Part shown: in pieces, positions 7,372 to 15,789 of the stretch
Layout: each line of letters starts with the position of its first letter
Position numbering within the stretch: position 1 is the stretch's first letter
DNA from: Oscillospiraceae bacterium
GTDB lineage: Bacteria; Bacillota; Clostridia; Oscillospirales; Oscillospiraceae
DNA length: 32,765 nt
Direction of reading: 5' to 3'
Assembly: GCA_020025295.1 (NCBI GenBank)
Contig: JAHHSJ010000019.1
Location: 1 to 32,765 of the forward strand
Translations under genes and position numbers: made by a program
The notes under the pieces: model-generated
What the model saw: the letters and a program-made list of their open reading frames with translations, nothing else
Database searches by the model: none
Told to the model about the DNA's origin: nothing

Positions 7372-7818
7372 ATGAAGCACCCGGTACAACATAATTATAC
7401 TAAACGATCCGCAGCAAAGGATCAGGGGACCGACATTCAAAAGCTGGAACGCAGGCTCCAAGTGCTGTTTCGGCAGGTGATTGCCTCGGCACTGATTTTT
7501 CTGCTGATTTATGTGGGCGGCGGCTTCATTCCGGAGCAGGTGTTTCATCTGTTTTCGTCCGTCAATCAGATTATATCTTCAGATGATCCGCTTTTGACCT
7601 CGACGGAAGCCATGGGACAGGCCGTAGAAGAAGGGAAGTCCTGGCAGACTGCGGTTCAGGATTGGTGTGTGGAGACCTTCCTGCCCCAAACCGGAACGGA
7701 TCATGGTTCGGTGGAGGACTATCTGATCCATTGCGGGGAATATCACGCAAACCTGATTCCGAAGGGGCCTTATCATCCTGCTACCCATCCAATTTCACGG
7801 GCAAATGATTCGAAATAA
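7372..7818 (+). CDS. Small membrane protein in the SpoIVFA position
   Basis: The 148-residue product has a charged cytoplasmic N-terminus (1-35, with a Lys/Arg/Glu-rich helix), one membrane helix at about 36-54, and an outer domain of about 90 residues. The ATG at 7372 follows a GGGGGG ribosome site; the frame opens 24 nt earlier at a TTG. I do not recognise the outer domain: it is not the LytM/M23-like domain of Bacillus SpoIVFA. The gene overlaps the start of a SpoIVFB-like protease by 14 nt, the arrangement of spoIVFA-spoIVFB, and the topology is right for a SpoIVFA-like partner that tethers or inhibits the protease. That role is inferred from position and topology only. Confidence 0.7.
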   Translation: MKHPVQHNYTKRSAAKDQGTDIQKLERRLQVLFRQVIASALIFLLIYVGGGFIPEQVFHLFSSVNQIISSDDPLLTSTEAMGQAVEEGKSWQTAVQDWCVETFLPQTGTDHGSVEDYLIHCGEYHANLIPKGPYHPATHPISRANDSK

Positions 7819-8395
7819 ATTTTGTATTCGTCCCAGCTTCTTTTTGGTCATCAGCTTTGCTGCCTACTTTGGAAACCCGGTGGTGCTGTGCTGGTTTTTG
7901 CTTGCAGCAGCACTGCACGAAGGCGGTCATTTTCTGGCGGCAGCCAGCATGGGACTTCCGATTCGGCGGCTGACACTGGATTTTTCCGGCGGGAATTTGG
8001 AGTTTTGTCGGAAAACAACCTCCTATATGCAGGACCTTCTCTTGTGTCTGTCCGGCCCGGCGGTCAATTTTCTGTTCGTCACCCTCAGTGTACTGTGTCA
8101 TTGGAATCCGCTGTTTCTGGCGGCACATTTGCTCTTGGGCGCCTTTAATCTCTTGCCGGTGTTGCCTTTGGATGGGGGCAGAGCGGTATATTCCTTCCTG
8201 TCCGGACTCTGGGACCCGTTTTTATCCTGCCGGGTGATGAAGGTGCTGTCTGTCGCAACGGCAGCGGTTCTGTCTGCGGTGGGAGCCTTGCTTGCCTTTC
8301 GGCCGGGCGGAAATCCGAATTTGCTGATTCTCGGCAGTTGGCTGCTATTCAGTGCGCTGCACTCTTGTAATTTGCGCCATTTTTCGGTAAAATGA
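7805..8395 (+). CDS. M50 site-2 protease, SpoIVFB-like
   Basis: The 196-residue polytopic protein carries the zinc motif HEGGH at 38-42 within a membrane helix. The second conserved site is LPLDGGR (120-126), equivalent to the NPDG/LDGG motif whose Asp completes zinc binding. GPAVN (84-88) is also typical. It lacks PDZ and CBS domains, so it is the minimal form. In Bacillus SpoIVFB cleaves pro-sigma-K in the outer forespore membrane. The overlap with the preceding small membrane gene and the spore genes elsewhere in the window support a sporulation role, but general intramembrane proteolysis cannot be ruled out. The next gene starts 35 nt after its stop. Confidence 0.85.
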   Translation: MIRNKFCIRPSFFLVISFAAYFGNPVVLCWFLLAAALHEGGHFLAAASMGLPIRRLTLDFSGGNLEFCRKTTSYMQDLLLCLSGPAVNFLFVTLSVLCHWNPLFLAAHLLLGAFNLLPVLPLDGGRAVYSFLSGLWDPFLSCRVMKVLSVATAAVLSAVGALLAFRPGGNPNLLILGSWLLFSALHSCNLRHFSVK

Positions 8396-8430
8396 GAAAA
8401 TACCGAATTGCGAATTACTGGAGGTTTACT

Positions 8431-10302
8431 ATGGACCCTCGTCTGAAACGAATTTTGCCCCGGGTGCAGAAACCCGCACGATACACCGGCGGCGAATATA
8501 ACGAAGTGCAGAAGAACAAGGATGAAGTCGATCTTCGCTTTGTGCTTTGCTTCCCGGATAACTATGAGATTGGTATGTCCAATCTGGGTGTTCGGATTCT
8601 GTACGGCGTGATGAATGAGATGCCCGGCGTCTGGTGTGAGCGGTGCTTTGCTCCTTGGCCGGATATGGAGCAGGAACTGCGGAATGCCAATATTCCGCTT
8701 TACGCACTGGAAAGCGGCGACAGCCTGCGTGATTTTGACTTTGTTGGAATGTCCATCGGATATGAGATGGCCTATACCAATGTGCTGAATATGCTGGATA
8801 TGGCCGGAATCCCTGTTCGTGCCGCCGATCGTGACGATTCTATGCCAATCATCCTGGCCGGCGGAACCTGCATGCTGGCCGGTGAACCTCTGGCCGACTT
8901 TGTCGACATCTTCTCTCTGGGTGAGGGCGAAGATGTGACGGTGGAGATGCTGGAGCTGTACCGTGAGGGCAAGAAGAAGGGCTGGAGCAAGCGGGAGTAT
9001 CTCCGCCATGCGGCCCAGATTCCCGGTCTCTATGTGCCGTCTCTTTACCATGTGACCTACCATTCCGATGGTACTGTGAAAGCCATCACGCCGGAAGAGG
9101 GTGTGCCCAGCACCATCACCAAGCGCATCATCGAGGATATGGACAGCGCCTACTATCCGGTGAAAACGATTATTCCTTCTACGGAGATCGTCCATGACCG
9201 TGTTATGCTGGAGCTGTTCCGTGGCTGCATCCGTGGCTGCCGGTTCTGCCAGGCCGGTTTCTGCTATCGTCCGGTCCGCCCCAAGAGCAAGGATGTGCTC
9301 ATTCAGCAGGGCATCGAATCCTGTAAGGAGTCCGGTTATCAGGAAATGACCCTGTCCTCGCTGTCCTCCAGTGATTACCGTCAGCTGGAGGGCCTGTGTG
9401 ACGGCTTGCTGGATTATTGCGAAGAGCGGAATATTAACCTGAACCTGCCCTCTCTGCGTGCAGACGGCTTTTCTATGTCGATCATGCAGAAGCTGCAGCG
9501 TGCCCGTAAGAGCAGCATTACCTTTGCTCCCGAAGCCGGCACTCAGCGCCTGAGAGATGCCATCAATAAGAATGTCACCGAAGAGGATCTGCTGACTTCC
9601 TGCCGCACGGTGTTTGAGGGCGGCTGCAATGCGGTCAAGCTCTACTTTATGCTGGGCCTGCCCACGGAAACCGACGAAGATGTGGTCGGTATTGCCGAGC
9701 TTGCCAATAAGGTGTACCACACTTGGAAGCAGTACGCCACCAATCGTGCCCGTGGAATCCGAATCACGGTTTCCACCAGCTTCTTTGTGCCCAAGCCCTT
9801 CACCCCCTTCCAGTGGGAGCCTCAGATTACCATGGAGGAATATCAGCGTCGTGTGAATCTGCTGCGCAGCGCCATCACGAATAAGTCTATCAATTATAAC
9901 TGGCATGACCCGGATACCTCTTATCTGGAAGCTGTTTTTGCCCGTGGTGACCGTCGTCTGGGCGCAGTCATCGAGGAAGCTTGGAGAAACGGAGCCAAAT
10001 TCGACTCTTGGAGCGAGTATTTTAATCTGGACCGCTGGATGAAGGCGTTTGAAACCTGTGGACTGGACCCGAATTTCTATGCTCTGCGGGAGCGCACGAA
10101 GGACGAGGTACTGCCTTGGAGCCATATTTCTGTGGGCGTGCGTCCTCAGTTCTTCTGGAGAGAGAGGGAGCAGGCCTATAAGAGTGTGATTACGCCGGAC
10201 TGCCGTACCCAGTGCATGGGCTGCGGTGCGGACAAGCTGCTCAATTGCAGCCGCTGTGATCCGGCCCGTACCAAGCGAGAAGAAGAAAGGGGAGAGGGTT
10301 AA
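8431..10302 (+). CDS. TIGR03960-family B12-binding-like radical SAM protein
   Basis: The 623-residue protein has an N-terminal Rossmann-like region (about 35-190) of the B12-binding type and a radical SAM core (about 255-480) with the iron-sulphur motif CIRGCRFC (Cys266, 270, 273). A Cys-rich tail (CMGCG, CSRC) near the C-terminus could hold a further metal site. I see no DxHxxG cobalamin-ligand motif in the N-terminal part. The start is the ATG at 8431, with GGAGG upstream; the frame is open 13 codons further back. The next gene, 2 nt downstream, is the usual TIGR03936 partner. The reaction is unknown; the pair is common in clostridia and often lies near spoIVFB and ribosomal protein genes. 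Confidence 0.9.
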   Translation: MDPRLKRILPRVQKPARYTGGEYNEVQKNKDEVDLRFVLCFPDNYEIGMSNLGVRILYGVMNEMPGVWCERCFAPWPDMEQELRNANIPLYALESGDSLRDFDFVGMSIGYEMAYTNVLNMLDMAGIPVRAADRDDSMPIILAGGTCMLAGEPLADFVDIFSLGEGEDVTVEMLELYREGKKKGWSKREYLRHAAQIPGLYVPSLYHVTYHSDGTVKAITPEEGVPSTITKRIIEDMDSAYYPVKTIIPSTEIVHDRVMLELFRGCIRGCRFCQAGFCYRPVRPKSKDVLIQQGIESCKESGYQEMTLSSLSSSDYRQLEGLCDGLLDYCEERNINLNLPSLRADGFSMSIMQKLQRARKSSITFAPEAGTQRLRDAINKNVTEEDLLTSCRTVFEGGCNAVKLYFMLGLPTETDEDVVGIAELANKVYHTWKQYATNRARGIRITVSTSFFVPKPFTPFQWEPQITMEEYQRRVNLLRSAITNKSINYNWHDPDTSYLEAVFARGDRRLGAVIEEAWRNGAKFDSWSEYFNLDRWMKAFETCGLDPNFYALRERTKDEVLPWSHISVGVRPQFFWREREQAYKSVITPDCRTQCMGCGADKLLNCSRCDPARTKREEERGEG

Positions 10303-10304
10303 TT

Positions 10305-10982
10305 ATGGCACATATGCATAAACACCGTCTGCTCTTTGCCAAGACAGACCGCGCCTGTTATATTTCCCATCTGGATTTGATGCGGACCTTCCCCAGAGCC
10401 TTTCTCCGTGCCGGACTTCATGTGAAGCAGACGGAAGGCTTTAACCAGCATTCCTTTGTTTCCATTGCGCTGCCGCTGTCGCTGGGCTATTCCAGCCGCT
10501 GTGAGATTTTGGAGTTCGAGCTGCTGGACGATATGCCCCTAGCCGAGGTGCCGGAGCGCATGAACAAGGTGCTGCCGGAGGGGATCGAGGTGCTGGAGTG
10601 CTATGAGGCGGAAAATCCCTGCCGCAACATTCGTTATCTGCAGTGGGAATGCCGGCTCAGCTTTGACCGGGGCATCCCGGAGGGGGCTGCGGATGCCTTG
10701 CTGAACCTGTATCGAGTGGATTCTCTGGTGATCCAGAAGCCTTCGAAAAAAGCAAAGAAAGGCTATACTGAACTGGATTTGATTCCTCTGATCCACTCGC
10801 TGGAGGCAGAAACCGATGGAAATGAGCTTGTGGTTCATGCGGTTTTGGCTGCTCAGAACCCCGGCCTGAATCCCGATTTGCTGATTTCCACCGCAGTGGC
10901 TCAGTGTCCTGATTTTAAGCCTGATTTTGCTGCCTATGAACGCAGAGAAGTGCTGGACGAAAATTTTGAAATTTTCCGCTAA
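10305..10982 (+). CDS. TIGR03936-family radical SAM-associated protein (DUF2344)
   Basis: The 225-residue protein opens with the family signature (HRLLFAKTDRACYISHLDLMR, then VKQTEGFNQHSF and ALPLSLGYSSRCE). It has no radical SAM cysteine motif of its own. In some bacteria it is fused to the TIGR03960 protein; here it follows that gene after 2 nt, so a physical or functional partnership is very likely. Possible involvement in RNA or ribosome modification is only a guess from its usual neighbours. No rng, rplU or obgE follows; the next gene is rplS with its own promoter. Confidence 0.9.
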   Translation: MAHMHKHRLLFAKTDRACYISHLDLMRTFPRAFLRAGLHVKQTEGFNQHSFVSIALPLSLGYSSRCEILEFELLDDMPLAEVPERMNKVLPEGIEVLECYEAENPCRNIRYLQWECRLSFDRGIPEGAADALLNLYRVDSLVIQKPSKKAKKGYTELDLIPLIHSLEAETDGNELVVHAVLAAQNPGLNPDLLISTAVAQCPDFKPDFAAYERREVLDENFEIFR

Positions 10983-10987
10983 AGCCC

Positions 10988-11016
10988 TTGCTTTTTGTAA
11001 AATTGCATGGTAAAAT
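10988..11016 (+). promoter_or_regulatory. Promoter of rplS
   Basis: TTGCTT (10988-10993) and TAAAAT (11011-11016) are separated by 17 bp, leaving a leader of about 75 nt before the L19 start. Ribosomal protein leaders often carry autoregulatory structures. I see no convincing paired fold here by eye. Confidence 0.6.
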
Positions 11017-11097
11017 ATCACGGTTAATAAAGGGTGTTCCTCTGCGCTTTTTTAGATTATGACGCACGAACGCCTATAAAACAGGAGGAATACTCAT

Positions 11098-11442
11098 ATG
11101 AGCAATCTGATCGATGTGTTGAATGCACAGAACATCAAGAGCGAGCGTCCCGAGATCGAAGTTGGTAGCACCGTCCGTGTGCACATCAAGATCAAGGAAG
11201 GCTCCAAGGAGCGTATCCAGATCTTCGAGGGTACTGTCATTGCTATGAAGCATGGCGGTGTCGGCGAGACCTTCACTGTCCGTCGTGTTTCCTACGGCGT
11301 TGGCGTGGAGAAGGTTTTCCCCGTCAACTCCCCCAATGTGGTTAAGGTTGAGACCGTCCGTCGTGGCCAGGTCCGCCGTGCCAAGCTGTACTATCTCCGC
11401 GATCGCGTGGGTAAGGCAGCTAAGGTCAAGGAGAAGCTGTAA
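11098..11442 (+). CDS. rplS: 50S ribosomal protein L19
   Basis: The 114-residue protein is full-length L19, with the family core SERPEIEVGSTVRVHIKI, the RIQIFEGTVIA strand, VRRVSYGVGVEKVFP and the C-terminal RRGQVRRAKLYYLRDRVGKAA. L19 sits at the 30S-50S interface of the ribosome. AGGAGG lies about 8 nt before the ATG. Codon use is strongly biased to CGT, AAG, GTC and ATC, as expected for a highly expressed gene. The usual rpsP-rimM-trmD neighbours are absent; it appears to be a single-gene transcript with its own promoter and a hairpin terminator at 11451-11484. Confidence 0.98.
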   Translation: MSNLIDVLNAQNIKSERPEIEVGSTVRVHIKIKEGSKERIQIFEGTVIAMKHGGVGETFTVRRVSYGVGVEKVFPVNSPNVVKVETVRRGQVRRAKLYYLRDRVGKAAKVKEKL

Positions 11443-11450
11443 TTCTCAAT

Positions 11451-11484
11451 GCAAAAATGGGAGCGGGAAACCGCTCCTTTTTGC
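11451..11484 (+). terminator. Intrinsic terminator of rplS
   Basis: The stem GGAGCGG/CCGCTCC (11460-11466 with 11471-11477) has a GAAA tetraloop and is followed by TTTTT. The flanking GCAAAAA and TTTTTGC also pair, so the structure could extend further. It starts 8 nt after the L19 stop. Confidence 0.92.
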
Positions 11485-11536
11485 GTATTCAGAGCTAATT
11501 TTCAAACGAAATTTATAGATAAGCAGGTGACATGAG

Positions 11537-12394
11537 ATGCATGTGCAGTGGTACCCCGGCCATATGGCCAAAACCCGCAGAATGATCGCAGAAAACTTAA
11601 AGATGGTGGATGTGGTCGCAGAAATCGTGGACGCCCGTATTCCCATCTCCAGCCGTAATCCGGACTTGGATGAACTTCTGGGGAACAAGCCCCGCCTCAT
11701 CATCCTGAACCGTGCCGATCAGGCCGATCCGGAAGGCAATAAGGCTTGGACGGAGTACTTCCGTGGCAAGGGTTGGTCGGTGATTGAAACCAACGCAAAC
11801 TCCGGCAAAGGCGTGAACCAGTTCTCTCCCGTTGTCCGTGGCCTGCTCAAGGAGCAGATCGAATCTTGGGCCGCCAAGGGGCAAGTCGGTCGAAAGGTGA
11901 GAGCCATGGTGGTCGGCGTTCCGAATGTGGGCAAATCTACCTTTATCAATAAGGTAGCTCGCCGCAAATCCGCCATCGCCCAGAACCGCCCCGGTGTGAC
12001 CCGTGGTAAGCAGTGGGTCACCGTGGACAGCGGCATGGAGCTGCTGGACACTCCGGGCATCCTCTGGCCTAAATTTGAAGATCAGTCCATTGGCATGAAT
12101 CTGGCCTATACCGGCGCAGTCAAGGACGATATTATGGATGTCGAAGAGCTGGCCTGCAACCTGATGGCTCTGCTGGCGGCTCGTTATCCCGAAGCCATCA
12201 CCACTCGCTATAAAATTGAGATTCCTGAGGGCGCTCAGGGCTGGGAACTGGTGGAGGCTGCCGCTCGTAAGCGTGGATTCCTGATTTCCGGCGGCGATGT
12301 GAACTTCGAGCGCATGAGCCGTGTCCTGCTGGAAGAGTACCGCTCCTGCGTTCTGGGTCGGTTCACCTTGGAATATCCTGAGGAAGTGAAGTAA
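11537..12394 (+). CDS. ylqF: Ribosome biogenesis GTPase YlqF/RbgA
   Basis: The 285-residue protein is a circularly permuted GTPase. The G4 motif NRAD (58-61) comes before G1 GVPNVGKST (127-135), the G2 threonine (about 155) and G3 DTPG (171-174). The order G4-G1-G2-G3 defines the YlqF/YawG group. The N-terminus MHVQWYPGHMAKTRR is the family signature. RbgA acts late in 50S subunit assembly. AGGTGA precedes the ATG by about 7 nt. rnhB follows after 1 nt, the same ylqF-rnhB pairing as in Bacillus, where rplS is also close by. Confidence 0.97.
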   Translation: MHVQWYPGHMAKTRRMIAENLKMVDVVAEIVDARIPISSRNPDLDELLGNKPRLIILNRADQADPEGNKAWTEYFRGKGWSVIETNANSGKGVNQFSPVVRGLLKEQIESWAAKGQVGRKVRAMVVGVPNVGKSTFINKVARRKSAIAQNRPGVTRGKQWVTVDSGMELLDTPGILWPKFEDQSIGMNLAYTGAVKDDIMDVEELACNLMALLAARYPEAITTRYKIEIPEGAQGWELVEAAARKRGFLISGGDVNFERMSRVLLEEYRSCVLGRFTLEYPEEVK

Positions 12395-12395
12395 C

Positions 12396-12995
12396 ATGGT
12401 CAACGAATTTCTCGCACTGGAGCATGAAGCGCATCAGCAGGGCTATGCTGTCGTGTGCGGCTGCGACGAGGCCGGCGCCGGCCCCTTAGCCGGAGCCGTC
12501 TACGCCGCAGCGGTTATCATGCCGGAGGAATATGATCTTCCGTACCTGACGGATTCCAAAAAAGTCACCCCGAAGCGTCGTGAGGTGCTGTTTGACCAGA
12601 TCAAGGAGCAGGCCGTCGCATGGGCCATTGCCTCGGTAGATGAGAAGGAAATCGACGAGATCAATATTCTCAACGCCCGGATGAAGGCCATGGACCTTGC
12701 CATTCATCAGCTTTCTCCTGTGCCGGACTTTGCCCTGATTGACGGCAATCGCAACAAGGGAATCTCCATTCCCAATCGCATGGTGGTCAAAGGGGATAGC
12801 CTTTCGGCGTCGATCTCCGCCGCATCCATTCTGGCTAAGGTCGCCCGTGACCGGTATATGCTGGACATGGCGGCGAAGTATCCGGAATATAAATTTGAAC
12901 AGCACAAGGGCTATGGCACAAAGCTGCATTATGAAATGCTGCGCAAATACGGTCCGTGTCCCATCCATCGGCTGACCTTTCTGAAGAATCTATGA
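12396..12995 (+). CDS. rnhB: Ribonuclease HII
   Basis: The 199-residue protein has the RNase HII active-site layout: CDEAGAGPLAG with Asp24 and Glu25, Asp116 in LIDGN, and Asp134 in KGDSLSASISAASILAKVARD. The 18-residue spacing of the last two is the same as in characterised enzymes. It cleaves the RNA strand of RNA-DNA hybrids and removes single ribonucleotides from DNA. It starts 1 nt after the ylqF stop and overlaps the next start by 4 nt, so it is translationally coupled on both sides. Confidence 0.97.
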   Translation: MVNEFLALEHEAHQQGYAVVCGCDEAGAGPLAGAVYAAAVIMPEEYDLPYLTDSKKVTPKRREVLFDQIKEQAVAWAIASVDEKEIDEINILNARMKAMDLAIHQLSPVPDFALIDGNRNKGISIPNRMVVKGDSLSASISAASILAKVARDRYMLDMAAKYPEYKFEQHKGYGTKLHYEMLRKYGPCPIHRLTFLKNL

Positions 12996-13366
12996 GCAGT
13001 AATACAACCTTGGTTGGAAAATGGGGCGAAGCGCAGGTAGGGAAGTGGCTGACCAAGCACGGCTACCGACTGCTTGCCGCCGGTTTTCGCTGTCGCATGG
13101 GGGAAATTGACCTGATTGCCCAAAAGGGCGATGTGCTGGCATTTGTGGAAGTCAAGCTTCGCAAGAATGACCATTTTTCTGCGGCCATGGAGCAGGTGAC
13201 CCTGCCCAAACAGCGCCGCATCCGCATTACGGCCGAATACTTTCTTTCTCAGCATCCGGGGTACGCCTCCTGCCAGTGCCGCTTTGATGTGGCCGAAGTG
13301 TATGCGCCGGATGGAATAGAAACCAAGCGTCCGAAGCTGAACTATATCGAGCAGGCTTTTTGGTGA
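12992..13366 (+). CDS. YraN family endonuclease-like protein (UPF0102)
   Basis: The 124-residue protein has the YraN nuclease-like core: Glu13 in WGEAQ, GEIDLI at 37-42, and the VEVK strand with Glu53 and Lys55, the PD-(D/E)xK-type pattern. I chose the ATG that overlaps the rnhB stop as ATGA; the frame is open upstream to a GTG but without a better ribosome site. The rnhB-yraN order is common in bacteria and suggests a link to nucleic-acid processing. The exact role is not established. Confidence 0.93.
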   Translation: MSSNTTLVGKWGEAQVGKWLTKHGYRLLAAGFRCRMGEIDLIAQKGDVLAFVEVKLRKNDHFSAAMEQVTLPKQRRIRITAEYFLSQHPGYASCQCRFDVAEVYAPDGIETKRPKLNYIEQAFW

Positions 13367-13374
13367 GGTGTGGT

Positions 13375-14313
13375 ATGTCGATTCCTTATTTTGACGCACA
13401 TTGTGATACCATCAGTCGCATTGTCCGCAAAGACGGACGGCATCTGAATAAAAATACCGACCAGTGGAATCTGGATCGTCTTTCCGGCTGTGCCCCGGCG
13501 GCTCAGTTTTTTGCTCTTTATTATGATACTGCCCAACTTGGATTCGAGGAGAGCGTTGCCGCACAGTTTGCCGCGTTCCGTCAGGAGTGCGCCCGCTATG
13601 CAGACCGTGTTGCGCATTGCCGCAGCGGAGCGGAGATTGAAAAAGCTGCGGAAGAACACAAACTGGCGGCGCTTCTTTCTGTGGAAGGAGCCGAGCTGCT
13701 TTGCTGTGATTTGACGAAGCTGGAATGGGCCTATCAGCAAGGTGTCCGGGCGGTGAATCTCACATGGAATCACGCAAATCTGCTCTCCGGTAGTCATACA
13801 GACGAACCGGAGCGAGGACTCAGCGAGCAGGGAATTCGGTTTGTGGAGCGGATGAATCAGCTTGGCATGATCGTGGATGTATCCCATCTGTCTGATCCCG
13901 GATTCTGGGATGTCATCGAGCATTCCACGCAGCCCATCATGGCAAGCCATTCCAATTCCCGAACTGAGTTTTTCCATACAAGAAACTTGACCGACAGACA
14001 ATTTAATGCGATAATTGAGCATCGAGGTATTGTCGGACTAAACTGTTACAGTGCTTTTCTTGGCACAGAGCCTGTCACTATGGACACGCTGCGCCGCCAT
14101 CTGGACCATTTTCTGGACTTGGGCGGAGCAAAGACCGTGGCTTTGGGAGGCGATTGGGATGGTTGCTCCGATCTTCCGGAGGGTTTTAATGGGGCGTGGA
14201 GCTGGATCGACTTTTACGAGTATCTGCTCAAGCACAACTATCCCGAAAATTTGCTCCGGGACCTCTACTTCAATAATCTGATGAGGATGGTGAGTGAGGT
14301 ATGTACTACCTGA
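13375..14313 (+). CDS. Membrane dipeptidase (peptidase family M19)
   Basis: The 312-residue protein matches the M19 (renal dipeptidase-like) zinc hydrolases. It has HCD at 9-11 for the first metal pair, the bridging Glu in LLSVEGAE (about residue 104), VDVSHLSD, MASHSNSR and the GGDWDG loop. It probably splits dipeptides, possibly including D-amino-acid dipeptides from peptidoglycan turnover. No signal peptide is present, so it is cytoplasmic. The ATG at 13375 follows GGTGAGGTG; an in-frame TTG five codons upstream is less likely. The 3' end overlaps the thrC start by 13 nt. Confidence 0.93.
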   Translation: MSIPYFDAHCDTISRIVRKDGRHLNKNTDQWNLDRLSGCAPAAQFFALYYDTAQLGFEESVAAQFAAFRQECARYADRVAHCRSGAEIEKAAEEHKLAALLSVEGAELLCCDLTKLEWAYQQGVRAVNLTWNHANLLSGSHTDEPERGLSEQGIRFVERMNQLGMIVDVSHLSDPGFWDVIEHSTQPIMASHSNSRTEFFHTRNLTDRQFNAIIEHRGIVGLNCYSAFLGTEPVTMDTLRRHLDHFLDLGGAKTVALGGDWDGCSDLPEGFNGAWSWIDFYEYLLKHNYPENLLRDLYFNNLMRMVSEVCTT

Positions 14314-15788
14314 GTACCAGAAATAAACAACTTCAGTTTACCCCTGCCCAAGCCATTGCACAGGGTCTTTCCAGAGAGGGCGGCCTGTTCGTTCCTCAGC
14401 AGATTCCCACGCTGCCGGAAGGTGCGCTGGAGGAACTGAAGGATCTCAATTATCAGCAGCGTGCCGCCTATGTGATGGGGGTTTATTTGGACGGCTTCTC
14501 TCAGGAGGAACTGCTTTCCTATGCGGAAAAAGCATACAGCGACGATAAATTCGACGCCCCTGAAGTTGCTCCCGTCCGCAAGCTGGATGAGAACACCTAT
14601 TGTCTGGAGCTTTGGCACGGTCCTACCTGTGCTTTTAAGGATATGGCGCTGCAGATGCTGCCTCATCTGCTCTCCGCATCTCTGAAAAAGAATGAGGAAA
14701 CCCGCACTGCCTGTATTTTGGTGGCAACCTCCGGTGATACCGGCAAGGGCGCACTGGAAGGCTTTAAGGATGTGGATCAGACCCGGATCATGGTGTTCTA
14801 TCCCAAGGATGGTGTTTCTGAGATTCAGGAGCTGCAGATGCGCACGCAGGAAGGCAGCAATGTGGGCGTCTGTTCCGTTGTGGGCAACTTTGACGATGCT
14901 CAGACCGGCGTTAAGCGACTGTTTTCCGATGAACAGCTGCGGGAAACGCTGAATGAGAGAGGCTATTTCTTCTCTTCTGCTAATTCCATCAACTGGGGTC
15001 GTGTCCTGCCGCAGATTGTTTATTATATTTCCGCCTATGTGGATCTGGTGAAGCAGGGTGCGGTTTCCATGGGTGATGCGGTCAATATCTGCGTCCCTAC
15101 GGGAAATTTCGGCAATATTCTTGCTGCATACTATGCTAAGCTGATGGGGCTTCCTATTGGCAAGCTGATTTGTGCCTCCAACAGCAATAATGTGCTGACT
15201 CAGTTCCTGACTACCGGCATCTATGACCGGAATCGTCCCTTCTACAATACGGTTTCTCCCTCTATGGACATCCTCATTTCCAGTAATCTGGAGCGGCTGT
15301 TGTACGCTATGTCCGGGGAAGATGCGGAGTTGGTGTCGGATTACATGAATCAGCTGAATACCGTCGGCCGCTATGAAGTGAATGATGAACTGAAAGAGAA
15401 AATTTCTGCCTGCTTTGCTGCCGGTTATACGGACGAAGCACAGACCAAGGATACGATCCGTGCGCATTGGGAAAAGCATGGTTATCTGATGGATACCCAT
15501 ACTGCCGTCGGTGTCCATGTGCGTGAGCAGTATCGAGCCGCCACTGGCGATTCTACGGTCACCATCGTTGCCTCTACGGCAAGTCCGTTTAAATTCTGTG
15601 ATACCGTGTTGGAATCCATCGGTGAAACCGATCTGCCTGCTGGAATCGCTCTGTTGGATCGCCTGAGTGAGGTCACCCATGTACCTACTCCTGCACCGCT
15701 GGAAAAGCTGAAGAACAAGCGTCCTCGTTTTGACCTGTGTGTCGAAAAAGAGCAGCTTTCCGATGTGGTTCTGGACTTCTTGAACTGA
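14301..15788 (+). CDS. thrC: Threonine synthase
   Basis: The 495-residue protein is a long-form, PLP-dependent threonine synthase that converts O-phosphohomoserine to threonine. The PLP lysine is Lys113 in HGPTCAFKDMALQ. The phosphate-binding region is VATSGDTGKGALEGF and the mid-domain has PTGNFGNILAAYYAKLMGLP. The N-terminus MYYLSTRN is typical. No hom or thrB is adjacent; the gene sits in a packed run of unrelated housekeeping genes. A leftward threonine/serine exporter operon lies 7 kb upstream. Confidence 0.97.
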   Translation: MYYLSTRNKQLQFTPAQAIAQGLSREGGLFVPQQIPTLPEGALEELKDLNYQQRAAYVMGVYLDGFSQEELLSYAEKAYSDDKFDAPEVAPVRKLDENTYCLELWHGPTCAFKDMALQMLPHLLSASLKKNEETRTACILVATSGDTGKGALEGFKDVDQTRIMVFYPKDGVSEIQELQMRTQEGSNVGVCSVVGNFDDAQTGVKRLFSDEQLRETLNERGYFFSSANSINWGRVLPQIVYYISAYVDLVKQGAVSMGDAVNICVPTGNFGNILAAYYAKLMGLPIGKLICASNSNNVLTQFLTTGIYDRNRPFYNTVSPSMDILISSNLERLLYAMSGEDAELVSDYMNQLNTVGRYEVNDELKEKISACFAAGYTDEAQTKDTIRAHWEKHGYLMDTHTAVGVHVREQYRAATGDSTVTIVASTASPFKFCDTVLESIGETDLPAGIALLDRLSEVTHVPTPAPLEKLKNKRPRFDLCVEKEQLSDVVLDFLN

Positions 15789-15789
15789 T

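Noticed and set aside
8098..10125. Long minus-strand open frame (675 codons) opposite the radical SAM gene
   Set aside because: It lies wholly antisense to a well-supported gene, has no ribosome site or recognisable domain, and its His/Gly/Gln-rich composition is what the complement of GC-biased codons gives.
11011..11097. Possible L19 autoregulatory leader structure
   Set aside because: Only short, weak pairings (such as TGCG/CGCA) are visible by eye; there is no convincing conserved fold without covariance comparison.
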